Shown: positions 1-7,736, counted from the first letter of the stretch. The stretch: DNA of 14,764 nucleotides from Lentisphaerota bacterium (GCA_012514915.1 JAAYZJ010000313.1:1-14764); one strand, 5' to 3'. The notes: generated by a model not told the origin, from the letters alone. Translations and numbers: made by a program.

Positions 1-72
1 GCACACCGCAGATACTTCACCAATTGGTTGCCGTCCACAAAACGCGCACTTCCTTTGCTCTCAACAACTAAC

Positions 73-90
73 GGCGCACTACCGTGCGCC
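73..90. other. Perfect hairpin (7-bp stem, 4-nt loop) in low-GC edge segment
   Basis: GGCGCAC at 73-79 pairs perfectly with GTGCGCC at 84-90 around the loop TACC. A run of five T follows on the plus strand at 99-103, eight bases after the stem. Read on the minus strand, the direction of the dxr operon, no T-run follows, so it is a poor intrinsic terminator for that operon. The surrounding bases 1-140 are visibly less GC-rich than the rest of the window. It could be part of a dispersed palindromic repeat or a weak plus-strand terminator. Confidence 0.4.
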
Positions 91-186
91 AACTCCCGTT
101 TTTAGGATAACCGTTTATTGGGCTGAACTCGAACGCGCGGTTGTCGTACGATATCGGCATGGCACGCCCTCCAACGGCCAGCGCAA

Positions 187-413
187 CCGACAGGTCAAAC
201 CGTTGCCTCCACCCAGCGAGCCGCCCTCCGCGACCAGGCGGCCGCCGCCCCCGTGGCGGGCTTCGACGCAACCGGCGTGCGCGCCACCGGCTCGCTGCAC
301 TGGGCGCACACCGTCTCGACGCAACTCTTGACCTGGTACTACACCCACAAGCGGCGGCGAAACGCCGGGGCCGCCGCACGCAGAGCAAGGCCCGCAATCT
401 GCTCGACCGCTGA
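187..413 (+). pseudogene. IS66-family transposase remnant, internally deleted and frameshifted
   Basis: Two plus-strand frames together resemble an IS66 transposase. Codons in the frame of base 181 read ...LRDQAAAAPVAGFDATGVRATG and then SLHWAHTVSTQLLTWYYTHKRR. In the IS66 family this block is the region around the first catalytic Asp, normally D-E-T-G-x-R followed by LHWLH; here Glu is Ala (FDATG). From about 360 the frame of base 141 continues as KRRGRRTQSKARNLLDR and then TGA at 411-413. That matches the conserved RGRxKQSxARNLLDRL block lying well over 100 residues further on in intact proteins. The piece between, the N-terminal half and the C-terminal catalytic Glu region are missing, so it cannot be active. 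No terminal inverted repeats were seen. It ends 15 bp from the dxr stop codon, tail to tail. The two motif blocks are seen directly; the family assignment is from memory. Confidence 0.7.
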
Positions 414-428
414 AAGCGCCGCCCCCCC

Positions 429-1643
429 TCATGCCATGCGGCGGGAGGCTCCGATGAAGGCGTTGGCTTCGCGCCGGGCCCACTGATCGGCGGCGAAGAT
501 GGCCTCGAGCGACGGTTCGCGGTCGATAGCATGTCGGGCCAGCACGGCCTCCAGGCAATGCCAGATTCCGGAGAAGGCGAGGCCGCCTTCCAGAAACGCC
601 TCGACGGCCGTTTCGTTGGCGGCGTTGAGCACGGCGGGGGCGGTGCCACCGGCGTCGATCGCCGCGCGGGCCAGGCGCAGACAGGGGAACCGCCGGGAAT
701 CGGGCCGGGCAAAGGTCAACTGCCCGTGGCCGGCCAGATCCAGCGGCGGCAAGGTCGTCGCCGCCCGGTCGGGCCAGCTCAGGGCGTAGTGGATCGCCAC
801 ACGCATGTCGGGATCGGAGAGCTGCGCCAGCGTGGCCCCGTCGGTGAACTCCACCAACGAGTGGATGATGCTTTCGGGGTGGACCACCACGGCGATGTCG
901 CCGGCGGGCACGTTGAAGAGCCAGCGCGCCTCGGCGATCTCGAGTCCCTTGTTCATCATCGTCGCCGAGTCGATGGTGATTTTGCGGCCCATGGCCCATT
1001 TCGGATGCCGCAGGGCCTCGGCGACCGTGACGCGGTCGAAGTCCACCTCGGGACGCTGGGCGAAGGGGCCGCCCGAGGCCGTCAGCACCAGCCGCCGGAT
1101 GCGCGCCTCGGCGCGGCGTTCCGGGACGGCGCCGGCGGGCCGGACGCAGAACGGTTCATAGGCCCCGGACTGAAGGCACTGGAAGATGGCGCTGTGCTCG
1201 CTGTCGACCGGCAGAATACGGACGCCCCGCGCGGCACGGGCACGCATGACGGCACCGCCCGCCGCTACGAGCACCTCCTTGGTCGCCAGAGCGATATCCT
1301 TGCCCGCATCGATCGCAGCCAACACGGGCTTGAGCCCCGCCATGCCGACCAGCGCGCAGACCAGCATGTCGGCGGGCGTGGTCGCGGCCAGCTCGGCGAC
1401 CCCTTCGCTGCCCTCGAACAAGACGGCGCCCGGGGGCAGGCGGGGACGCAGCTCGGCGGCGGCGCGCGGATCGGCCACGGCCAGGCGGGTGACCCCCAGG
1501 CGGGCGGCCTGATCGAGCAGTGTGTCGGTAGCCCGGTGCACGGCGAGGCCGGCGACGCGGAAGCGGTCGGCATGGGCTTCGGCCAGTTGCAGGGTGCTAC
1601 GGCCGATCGAACCGCTGCTGCCGAGGATGACGAGCGACTTCAT
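429..1643 (-). CDS. dxr: 1-deoxy-D-xylulose 5-phosphate reductoisomerase
   Basis: The product, 404 aa, catalyses NADPH-dependent rearrangement and reduction of DXP to 2-C-methyl-D-erythritol 4-phosphate, the first committed MEP-pathway step. It is cytosolic and metal-dependent. Visible features are the N-terminal Rossmann loop GSSGSIGRSTL (residues 8-18), the LATKEVLVAAG segment (119-129), the metal-binding PVDSEHSAIFQ (D147, E149), LTASGGPF (187-194), NKGLE with the third metal ligand E235, and HPESIIHSLVEF (from 255). Length is normal for the family. The ATG at 1643 was chosen because the Rossmann strand begins directly there, and because it overlaps the cdsA stop in an ATGA tetranucleotide. 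No good Shine-Dalgarno sequence precedes it, so translation is probably coupled to cdsA. The open frame runs on upstream to 2132, but that part lies inside cdsA. It is the last gene of the operon; the usual rseP neighbour is missing. Confidence 0.96.
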   Translation of the reverse strand: MKSLVILGSSGSIGRSTLQLAEAHADRFRVAGLAVHRATDTLLDQAARLGVTRLAVADPRAAAELRPRLPPGAVLFEGSEGVAELAATTPADMLVCALVGMAGLKPVLAAIDAGKDIALATKEVLVAAGGAVMRARAARGVRILPVDSEHSAIFQCLQSGAYEPFCVRPAGAVPERRAEARIRRLVLTASGGPFAQRPEVDFDRVTVAEALRHPKWAMGRKITIDSATMMNKGLEIAEARWLFNVPAGDIAVVVHPESIIHSLVEFTDGATLAQLSDPDMRVAIHYALSWPDRAATTLPPLDLAGHGQLTFARPDSRRFPCLRLARAAIDAGGTAPAVLNAANETAVEAFLEGGLAFSGIWHCLEAVLARHAIDREPSLEAIFAADQWARREANAFIGASRRMA

Positions 1644-2545
1644 GGGAGCAGCCAGACCAGCGCGAAATAGAGGACCGGTGGCGCGAAAATCAAGCTGTCG
1701 ACCACATCCAGCACGCCGCCGATGCCGGGGAAGACGCCACTCGAATCCTTGACCTGCACGGCCCGTTTGAACATCGATTCGATCAGGTCGCCCAGGACGC
1801 CGACAATCACGAGCGCCAGGGCAATCAAGCCGGTGCGGAAAGGATTCAGGATGGCGGCCGCGCCATCGGCGGTCCAGAAGATGCCGACGGGCCCCCAGTG
1901 ACACTTCGCCGCGATGAATCCCGTCAGCAACCCGACGGCGAGTCCCGCCAGGAGTCCGCCGGCCAGCCCCTCCCACGACTTGGCGGGCGAGATGCGCGGG
2001 AACAGCTTGTGGCGCCCCCAGCGGGTGCCGAAGGCGTAGGCGCCGGTATCGCTCAGCTTGACGACCACCGAGAGAAAAAAGCAGAGAAAGACCCCGGCGC
2101 GCGTCGTCTCCCAGAACCGGGGGGCTTCCCACTGGGCCAGCCTCAGATAGTAGCTGAGCATGACCGGCCCGTAGAGGATGCCCAGGAAGGTGATGGCGGC
2201 GGTCTCGAAGGCGCGGCGGGCCTGCGCATCAGCCATGGTACGCACGAGGACGATGAAGCAGATCGCGATCAGCATGGCGGCTTCCCATCCGGGCACATCC
2301 GGGTGCGGCTTGCCGGGAGGAGCTGCCAGCAGATAGACCGTCAGCATCCAGAGGCCGCCGAGGGTGATTCCCAGCCGGCTGTGAACCCGGTAGCCGTCCC
2401 GGGCCGCCAGCTGGTAGAATTCCCACTGGCAGACCGCCGCAAACGCCACCAGGAGGAGCAAGAGACCGGGGCCGGGGAGAAAGGCCATGCCGGCCGCAAA
2501 ACCGGCGCCGATGGTCAACCCGTAGCGCAGACGCTGTTTCAACAT
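1640..2545 (-). CDS. cdsA: Phosphatidate cytidylyltransferase (CDP-diacylglycerol synthase)
   Basis: This integral membrane enzyme (301 aa) makes CDP-diacylglycerol from phosphatidic acid and CTP, the branch point of phospholipid synthesis. Several hydrophobic segments are visible, for example around residues 10-50, 58-75 and near the C-terminus. The C-terminal family signature spans residues 257-283: SMFKRAVQVKDSSG, then VFPGIGGVLDVVD. The S, KR, KD, GG and both late Asp residues (D280, D283) are kept, but the PROSITE-type pattern expects His and Arg in PGHGGxxDR, where Ile and Val are found here. The start at 2545 has an AGGAG sequence about 8 bp upstream. The gene overlaps the end of uppS by 7 bp and the start of dxr by 4 bp, the classic uppS-cdsA-dxr arrangement. 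Identity is secure from signature plus context. Confidence 0.94.
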   Translation of the reverse strand: MLKQRLRYGLTIGAGFAAGMAFLPGPGLLLLLVAFAAVCQWEFYQLAARDGYRVHSRLGITLGGLWMLTVYLLAAPPGKPHPDVPGWEAAMLIAICFIVLVRTMADAQARRAFETAAITFLGILYGPVMLSYYLRLAQWEAPRFWETTRAGVFLCFFLSVVVKLSDTGAYAFGTRWGRHKLFPRISPAKSWEGLAGGLLAGLAVGLLTGFIAAKCHWGPVGIFWTADGAAAILNPFRTGLIALALVIVGVLGDLIESMFKRAVQVKDSSGVFPGIGGVLDVVDSLIFAPPVLYFALVWLLP

Positions 2546-3291
2546 GGCGGCTTCTCCTGTGGCGGGGTGCCGGCTTCAATGCCGCCGAAACGGCGCAACC
2601 GGGCTGCATAGTTGTCGAGGGCCGCCTGGAAGTCGGCTTCGCGGAAATCGGGCCAGAGGACGGGGGTCACATAGAATTCGCTGTAGGCCGACTGCCAGAG
2701 GAGAAAGTTGCTGATGCGCTGCTCGCCGCTGGTCCGGATGATCAGATCGGGATCGGGCACATCGGGCAGGTAGAGGTGGCGGGCCAGGGTCTGCTCGTCG
2801 ACGGACGCGGGGTCGAGCTCGCCGCGGGCCGCGAGGCTGGCGATCTGACGGGCCGCATGGGCGATTTCAGTCCGGCCGCCGTAGCTCAGCGCCAGGATCA
2901 GTTGCCCGGCCTCGTAGGAGGCCGTCGCCACCTCGACCCGCTCGATTTCGCGGCGCACCGCCGCGGAGAGATCCTCGCGGCAGCCCATCACGCGCAGCCG
3001 GACGCGCTGGTCATGCAGTTCGGCCTCCTGCCGGCGCAGAAAGTCGCGCAGCAGGCGCATCAGGCCGTCGACCTCGGCCTTCGGGCGGCGCCAGTTCTCC
3101 TTGCTGAAGGCGTAGAGCGTGAGGTACTGGATGCCGGCGCGGCGACAGCACTGCAGCACGCACCGCACCGTCTCGGCCCCGGCGTGATGTCCCTTGAGAC
3201 GCGGCCAGCCGCGCCGCTGGGCCCAGCGCCCGTTGCCATCCATGATGATGGCCACGTGCCGGAGGGAGGGGGGATCCTGATTGGCCGACAT
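2539..3291 (-). CDS. uppS: Isoprenyl transferase (undecaprenyl diphosphate synthase)
   Basis: This 250-aa cis-prenyltransferase elongates farnesyl diphosphate with isopentenyl diphosphate, normally to the C55 lipid carrier of peptidoglycan synthesis. Key motifs are AIIMDGNGRWAQRRG (residues 14-28, catalytic D18), the RLKGHHAG stretch (31-38), LYAFSKENWRRP (59-70) and, near the C-terminus, DLIIRTSGEQRISNFLLWQ followed by AYSEF. These are diagnostic of the family. The ATG at 3291 was chosen because HVAIIMDGN lies 12-20 residues in, as in relatives; the open frame continues to 3459, but that part lies within purA. Only a weak GGCGG precedes the ATG. It follows purA after 17 bp and overlaps cdsA by 7 bp. 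Product chain length cannot be read from the sequence, hence the family name is safest. Confidence 0.95.
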   Translation of the reverse strand: MSANQDPPSLRHVAIIMDGNGRWAQRRGWPRLKGHHAGAETVRCVLQCCRRAGIQYLTLYAFSKENWRRPKAEVDGLMRLLRDFLRRQEAELHDQRVRLRVMGCREDLSAAVRREIERVEVATASYEAGQLILALSYGGRTEIAHAARQIASLAARGELDPASVDEQTLARHLYLPDVPDPDLIIRTSGEQRISNFLLWQSAYSEFYVTPVLWPDFREADFQAALDNYAARLRRFGGIEAGTPPQEKPPC

Positions 3292-3308
3292 GGGAAGCCG
3301 CCGTGGAG

Positions 3309-4586
3309 CTAGAGCGCCAGACGCAGGGTATTTTCGCGGCCCGGCCCCACCGAGAGGATGCCCAGCCGTCCACCGCACAGCTCGACCAGTCTGGCCACGT
3401 AGGCCCGAGCGTTGGTGGGGAGGTCTTCGAAGCGGGTGAGGTGGCTCGTCTCGCAGCACCAGCCGGGCATCTCCTCGTAGACGGGGCGGCAGGCGTCCAG
3501 CACGGCGACGTCGGCCGGCAGCGTGTCCAGCCGGCGGCCCGCATGCTCGTAGGCCACGCAGATCTTGATGCCGGGCAGGGTGTCGAGGACATCGAGCTTG
3601 GTCATGGCCCAGAAGTCGACGCCGTTGACCTCGCGGGCATAGCGGCCGACGACGGCATCGAACCAGCCGCAGCGGCGCGGCCTACCCGTCGTCGCGCCGA
3701 ATTCCCCGCCGCGCGCCCGCAGCAGATCGCCGTCCTCGCCCATGCACTCGGTCGGGAACGGACCGGCCCCGACGCGCGTCGTGTAGGCCTTGATCACCCC
3801 GACGACACGGTCGACGCGGCGCGGCGACAGCCCGCTGCCGATGCAGGCGCCGCCCGCCGTGGGATTCGACGAAGTCACGAACGGATAGGTGCCAAAGTCG
3901 ATGTCGAGCATCGTTCCCTGCGCGCCCTCGAGCAGCAGGCTCTTGCCCGCGCGGTCGGCGGCATGCACCATCGCCACGGTGTCGACGATCAAGGGCTTGA
4001 GCGCCGCGGCCGCCGTGACGTAGCGATCCGCGATGGCATCGGCATCGAGCGCGGGCGCGTGCAGGGCGGCCAGTTCGCGGTTGGCCGCCTCGACATGCGC
4101 CCGGACACGGGCGGCGAAATCGGGCGCCAGGAAATCGCCCAGGCGCAGCCCCGCGCGGTTGATCTTGTCGGCGTAGCCGGGGCCGATACCGCGGCCGGTC
4201 GTGCCGATCTTCCGCCCCTCGGCGCGGGCCTGCTCCTGCGCGGCGTCGAGGGCCCGGTGGTAGCTCATGACGGCATGCCCGCGGTCGCTGACGAACAGCC
4301 GGCCCCGGACCACGTAGCCCTGGCTCTCCAGCAGGCGCATCTCGTCCAGCAGTTCAAGCGGATCGATGACCACGCCGTTGCCGATCAGGCAAATCTTGCC
4401 GTCGTGCAAAATACCCGAGGGAATCAAGTGCAGCACATGCTTGCGTCCGCCGACGATGACGGTATGACCGGCATTGCTGCCCCCCTGGAACCGGATGACC
4501 AGGTCGGCCTGCGCCGTCAAGACGTCGATTATTTTCCCTTTTCCCTCGTCGCCCCACTGGGCGCCGACCAAAACGGTGTTGGGCAT
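3309..4586 (-). CDS. purA: Adenylosuccinate synthetase
   Basis: The 425-aa enzyme joins IMP and aspartate using GTP to form adenylosuccinate, the first step from IMP to AMP, in the cytosol. Visible motifs are QWGDEGKGKIID (residues 10-21, catalytic D13), NAGHT (38-42, catalytic H41), GTTGRGIGPGYADK (128-141), SNPTAGGACIGSG in the middle, and GRPRRCGWFD further on. Length matches the bacterial family. The ATG at 4586 has AGGGAG ending four bases upstream and starts at the normal MPNTVLVGAQWGDEGKGK. The frame stays open to 4670, but that extension is a low-complexity GGAGGGTGATG stretch and was rejected. It appears to be the first gene of purA-uppS-cdsA-dxr; having purA at the head of an isoprenoid/lipid operon is less common than frr or tsf in that place. 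It is transcribed divergently from ppdK. Confidence 0.97.
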   Translation of the reverse strand: MPNTVLVGAQWGDEGKGKIIDVLTAQADLVIRFQGGSNAGHTVIVGGRKHVLHLIPSGILHDGKICLIGNGVVIDPLELLDEMRLLESQGYVVRGRLFVSDRGHAVMSYHRALDAAQEQARAEGRKIGTTGRGIGPGYADKINRAGLRLGDFLAPDFAARVRAHVEAANRELAALHAPALDADAIADRYVTAAAALKPLIVDTVAMVHAADRAGKSLLLEGAQGTMLDIDFGTYPFVTSSNPTAGGACIGSGLSPRRVDRVVGVIKAYTTRVGAGPFPTECMGEDGDLLRARGGEFGATTGRPRRCGWFDAVVGRYAREVNGVDFWAMTKLDVLDTLPGIKICVAYEHAGRRLDTLPADVAVLDACRPVYEEMPGWCCETSHLTRFEDLPTNARAYVARLVELCGGRLGILSVGPGRENTLRLAL

Positions 4587-4685
4587 AATGCTCCCTGTTG
4601 CGCCAGTCCCGCCACCGGCACCGCCCGGTCCGCAGTCTGGCGTGAATGAAGTCATGAGTTTACCGATCATGCGCCGTTTTTGCGA

Positions 4686-4725
4686 GCCGCAAATGCAGCC
4701 GCAAATGCAGCCGCCAAATGCGGCA
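4686..4725. repeat. Tandem 12-bp repeats between purA and ppdK
   Basis: The unit GCCGCAAATGCA occurs twice in tandem (4686-4697 and 4698-4709). A third degenerate copy, GCCGCCAAATGCGGC, follows at 4710-4724 and is itself an imperfect palindrome. The array lies about 100 bp upstream of the purA start and about 95 bp upstream of the ppdK -35 element. It is non-coding as far as can be judged. It could be a binding site for a regulator of either gene, or simple slippage sequence. Confidence 0.6.
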
Positions 4726-4787
4726 CAAAAGTAATCGGCCAGCGACGGGGGGTCGATAGGTGCGCATCGCGATCATTCTGTCCCCTG

Positions 4788-4814
4788 GTTCGCGACGCGA
4801 ACACCCGCGAACAC
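4788..4814. promoter_or_regulatory. Candidate operator: 15-bp dyad plus phased direct repeat upstream of ppdK
   Basis: GTTCGCG-A-CGCGAAC (4788-4802) is a perfect dyad. Its right arm belongs to a direct repeat, CGCGAACAC at 4796-4804 and again at 4806-4814, with a 10-bp period of about one helical turn. The block ends five bases before the -35 hexamer of the ppdK promoter, where an activator or repressor would be expected to sit. The regulator is unknown. Confidence 0.5.
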
Positions 4815-4819
4815 TGCGT

Positions 4820-4848
4820 TTGACAGGCTGTCGCCATCCGGTTAAGAT
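4820..4848 (+). promoter_or_regulatory. Sigma-70-type promoter of ppdK
   Basis: A consensus -35 TTGACA (4820-4825) is followed by exactly 17 bp and TAAGAT (4843-4848), five of six matches to the -10 consensus. Transcription would start near 4855, giving a GC-rich leader of about 100 nt before the ppdK ATG. That leader contains short CACGG/CCGTG complementary segments around 4900-4912, but no riboswitch was recognised. Confidence 0.7.
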
Positions 4849-4957
4849 TCCAACTTCATCGTGGGGCGAGGCGCACGTCTCAGCCACCCACCGTGCCACG
4901 GGGCCGTGCCCGGCCGACCGTGCCTGTTTTCGGTAATCGTGCAGCAGGATCAGTGAC

Positions 4958-7735
4958 ATGTCCAAATACGTCTACAGTTTCGGCCACGGCACCGCCGAGG
5001 GACAGGGCAGCATGCGCGCCCTTCTGGGCGGCAAGGGGGCCAACCTGGCCGACATGGCCAGCATCGGGCTTCCCGTCCCCCCCGGCTTCACGATCACGAC
5101 CGAAGCGTGCGCCAAGTACTACGAGGTCGGCGAGCAGGCGCTCGACGCGCTCCTGCGCGACGAGGTGTGCGCCGCCATGACCCGGCTCGAAACGCTTACG
5201 GGCAAGACGTTCGGCAGCGGCCCCAATCCCCTGCTCGTCTCGGTTCGCTCGGGCGCGGCCGCCTCGATGCCCGGCATGATGGATACCGTACTCAACCTGG
5301 GGCTGAGCCCGGCGACCGTCGAGGCCATGATCGCCCGGACCGGCAATCCGCGCTTCGTCTGGGACTCCTACCGCCGCTTCATGCAGATGTTCGGCAATGT
5401 CGTCATGGGCATCGAGCACCACGGCTTCGAGCACGCGCTCGACGCCGTCAAGCGCAGCCGGGGCGTCGCGCTCGACGCCGACCTCGACGAGGCGGCCCTG
5501 CGGGAGGTGGTGGCGCGCTACGAGGCGATGGTCACGGCCACGACGGGCGAGGCCTTCCCCACCGATGCGTACGACCAGCTCCGCCGCGGCATCCACGCCG
5601 TTTTCGGATCATGGAACAACCCGCGGGCCATCAAATACCGCGAGCTGAACGATATCCGCGGTCTGCTCGGCACGGCCGTCAATGTCCAGTCGATGGTCTT
5701 CGGCAACTCGGGGTCGCAGTCGGGCACGGGGGTCGCCTTCACACGCGACCCCTCGACGGGCGAGAACCGGTATTTCTACGGCGAATACCTGGTCAACGCG
5801 CAGGGCGAGGACGTCGTGGCCGGCATCCGCACGCCGCAGCAGATCACGCTGGCCGGCTCGCGCGCCTGGGCCCGCTCGCAGGGCGTGAGCGAGCGCGACC
5901 GCCGGCAGAAGTATCCCTCGCTGGAAGAGACGATGCCAGCCGTCTTCAAGCAGCTCGACGAGGTCCGCGTCCTGCTCGAGACGCGCTACCGCGACATGCA
6001 GGACATGGAGTTCACCATCGAGGACGGGCGGCTCTACATGCTGCAGACACGCAACGGCAAGCGAACGGCCGCCGCCGCGGTCAGAATTGCGACCGATCTC
6101 ATCAAGGAGAACATGATCGACGAGGAGACGGCCATCCAGCGGATCGATCCGACCTCCCTAGACCAGTTGCTCCACCCCGTCTTCATCAAGAGCGCCGAGG
6201 CCAAGGCCGGGAAGCTGACCGTCGGCCTGCAGGCCTCGCCCGGCGCGGCCACCGGACGGATCGTGTTCAACGCCGCCGACGCCGAAGCGTGGGCGGAACG
6301 CGGCGAGCAGGTCATCCTCTGCCGCATCGAAACGAGCCCCGAGGACATCGGCGGCATGCATGTCGCCCGCGGCATCCTGACGACGCGCGGCGGCATGACC
6401 TCGCACGCGGCCGTCGTGGCGCGCGGGATGGGCAAATGCTGCGTGGCGGGCGCCGGCGAAGTCGACATCCACTACGGCAAGCGGTTGATGAAGATCGGCG
6501 CCGTCACGCTGCATGAAGGGGACTGGATCTCGATCAACGGATCGACCGGCGCCGTCTACCAAGGGAAGCTCGACACCGAGGATCCCAAGCTGACCGGCCC
6601 CTTCGCCACGATCATGGAACTGGCCGACAAATACCGCAAAATGGGGGTCCGAACCAACGCCGACACACCGCACGACGCCGCCCAGGCGGTCGCCTTCGGC
6701 GCCGAGGGAATCGGCCTCTGCCGGACGGAGCACATGTTCTTCGAGGGCGAGCGAATCGTCTCGGTTCGCCGCATGATTCTCGTGGCCGAGACGGTCAAGC
6801 AACTGCGCCAGCAACTGGCCCTGGCCGGCAGCGCCGCCGAGAAGGCACGGATCGAGAAACGGCTGGCGACTCCGCTCAAGCAGTACAACCAAGCGCTCAA
6901 GGAACTGCTGCCCCTGCAGCGCGGCGATTTCATCGCGATCTTCAAGGCGCTCCAGGGGCGTCCCTGCACCATCCGCCTGCTCGACCCCCCCCTGCACGAA
7001 TTCCTGCCCCAGGACCCGGCCGGCCAGCGCGAGATGGCCGCCCGCATGGGGCTCCGCCTGGCCGAGGTTCGCCGCCTGGTGTCGAGCCTGCACGAGACGA
7101 ACCCGATGCTGGGACACCGCGGCTGCCGCCTGGGGATCAGCTATCCCGAGGTGACCGAGATGCAGACCCGCGCGATTTGCGAGGCGGCCTTCAAGGTCAA
7201 GGGGTCGCGACCCGAGATCATGGTGCCGCTGATCGGTTCGGTCAAGGAACTGCAGGCGCAGAAGGCGATCATCCAGGCAACCATCGCCGCCGTCGAGAAG
7301 GAGAAGAAGACGACGCTCGAGATCCCGGTCGGCACGATGATCGAGGTGCCGCGGGCGGCGCTGACGGCCGACGCGATCGCGAAGGAGGCCGACTTCTTCT
7401 CGTTCGGCACCAACGACCTGACGCAGATGACCTGCGCCTTCTCCCGCGACGATGCCGGACGCTTCCTGTGCGACTACGTCGCGCGCGGCATTTTCGAGTA
7501 CGACCCCTTCACCGTCCTCGACCAGGAGGGGGTCGGCCACCTGATGCGCATCGCCGCGCAGGGGGGCCGCGCCACGCGGCCCAACCTCAAGCTCGGCGTG
7601 TGCGGCGAGCACGGCGGCGACCCCAAGAGCGTGGCCTTCTGCCACGAGCTGGGCCTGAACTACGTGTCCTGCAGCCCCTACCGCGTGCCGATCGCCCGCC
7701 TGGCCGCGGCGCAGGCCGCCATCCGGAGACCCTGA
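4958..7735 (+). CDS. ppdK: Pyruvate, phosphate dikinase
   Basis: The 925-aa enzyme reversibly interconverts pyruvate, ATP and Pi with PEP, AMP and PPi in the cytosol, serving gluconeogenesis or PPi-linked glycolysis. The N-terminal nucleotide-binding domain has GGKGANLADM (residues 24-33) and VRSGAAASMPGMMDTVLNLGL. The swivelling phosphohistidine domain has TRGGMTSHAAVVARGMG with catalytic H483. The C-terminal PEP/pyruvate barrel has GTNDLTQMT and GVCGEHGGDPKS with catalytic C882. It is about 50 aa longer than the well-known 874-aa clostridial enzyme. Visible extras are a charged stretch around residues 305-325 (RSQGVSERDRRQKYPS) and a predicted helical insertion around 610-645 (QLRQQLALAGSAAEKAR onward). 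The ATG has AGGA upstream and follows a near-consensus promoter. One base separates its TGA from the next ATG, so the downstream gene is co-transcribed. Confidence 0.97.
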   Translation: MSKYVYSFGHGTAEGQGSMRALLGGKGANLADMASIGLPVPPGFTITTEACAKYYEVGEQALDALLRDEVCAAMTRLETLTGKTFGSGPNPLLVSVRSGAAASMPGMMDTVLNLGLSPATVEAMIARTGNPRFVWDSYRRFMQMFGNVVMGIEHHGFEHALDAVKRSRGVALDADLDEAALREVVARYEAMVTATTGEAFPTDAYDQLRRGIHAVFGSWNNPRAIKYRELNDIRGLLGTAVNVQSMVFGNSGSQSGTGVAFTRDPSTGENRYFYGEYLVNAQGEDVVAGIRTPQQITLAGSRAWARSQGVSERDRRQKYPSLEETMPAVFKQLDEVRVLLETRYRDMQDMEFTIEDGRLYMLQTRNGKRTAAAAVRIATDLIKENMIDEETAIQRIDPTSLDQLLHPVFIKSAEAKAGKLTVGLQASPGAATGRIVFNAADAEAWAERGEQVILCRIETSPEDIGGMHVARGILTTRGGMTSHAAVVARGMGKCCVAGAGEVDIHYGKRLMKIGAVTLHEGDWISINGSTGAVYQGKLDTEDPKLTGPFATIMELADKYRKMGVRTNADTPHDAAQAVAFGAEGIGLCRTEHMFFEGERIVSVRRMILVAETVKQLRQQLALAGSAAEKARIEKRLATPLKQYNQALKELLPLQRGDFIAIFKALQGRPCTIRLLDPPLHEFLPQDPAGQREMAARMGLRLAEVRRLVSSLHETNPMLGHRGCRLGISYPEVTEMQTRAICEAAFKVKGSRPEIMVPLIGSVKELQAQKAIIQATIAAVEKEKKTTLEIPVGTMIEVPRAALTADAIAKEADFFSFGTNDLTQMTCAFSRDDAGRFLCDYVARGIFEYDPFTVLDQEGVGHLMRIAAQGGRATRPNLKLGVCGEHGGDPKSVAFCHELGLNYVSCSPYRVPIARLAAAQAAIRRP

Positions 7736-7736
7736 C

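Noticed and set aside
60..110. Integron attC site at the edge hairpin
   Set aside because: The stem is palindromic, but no RYYYAAC/GTTRRRY core-site pair or bulged outer arms were found, and no integrase or cassette is near.
68..999. Two minus-strand open frames (68-712 and 115-999) running through the 3' part of dxr
   Set aside because: They lie mostly in alternative frames inside the strongly supported dxr gene and have Pro/Arg/Ala-rich shadow composition. Only the last 30 residues of the first frame look natural, and that is reported as a separate observation.
531..4649. Long plus-strand open frames at 531-1670, 1898-2611, 2776-3312 and 3303-4649
   Set aside because: They are antisense to dxr, cdsA, uppS and purA, a usual effect in GC-rich DNA. 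No family motif was seen, and the composition is rich in Gly, Arg, Gln and His.
4788..4802. LexA box
   Set aside because: The dyad is GTTC-N7-GAAC. It does not fit the GAAC-N4-GTTC Gram-positive type, the direct-repeat alphaproteobacterial type or a TGTTC-N4-GAACA type, and an SOS role for ppdK would be odd.
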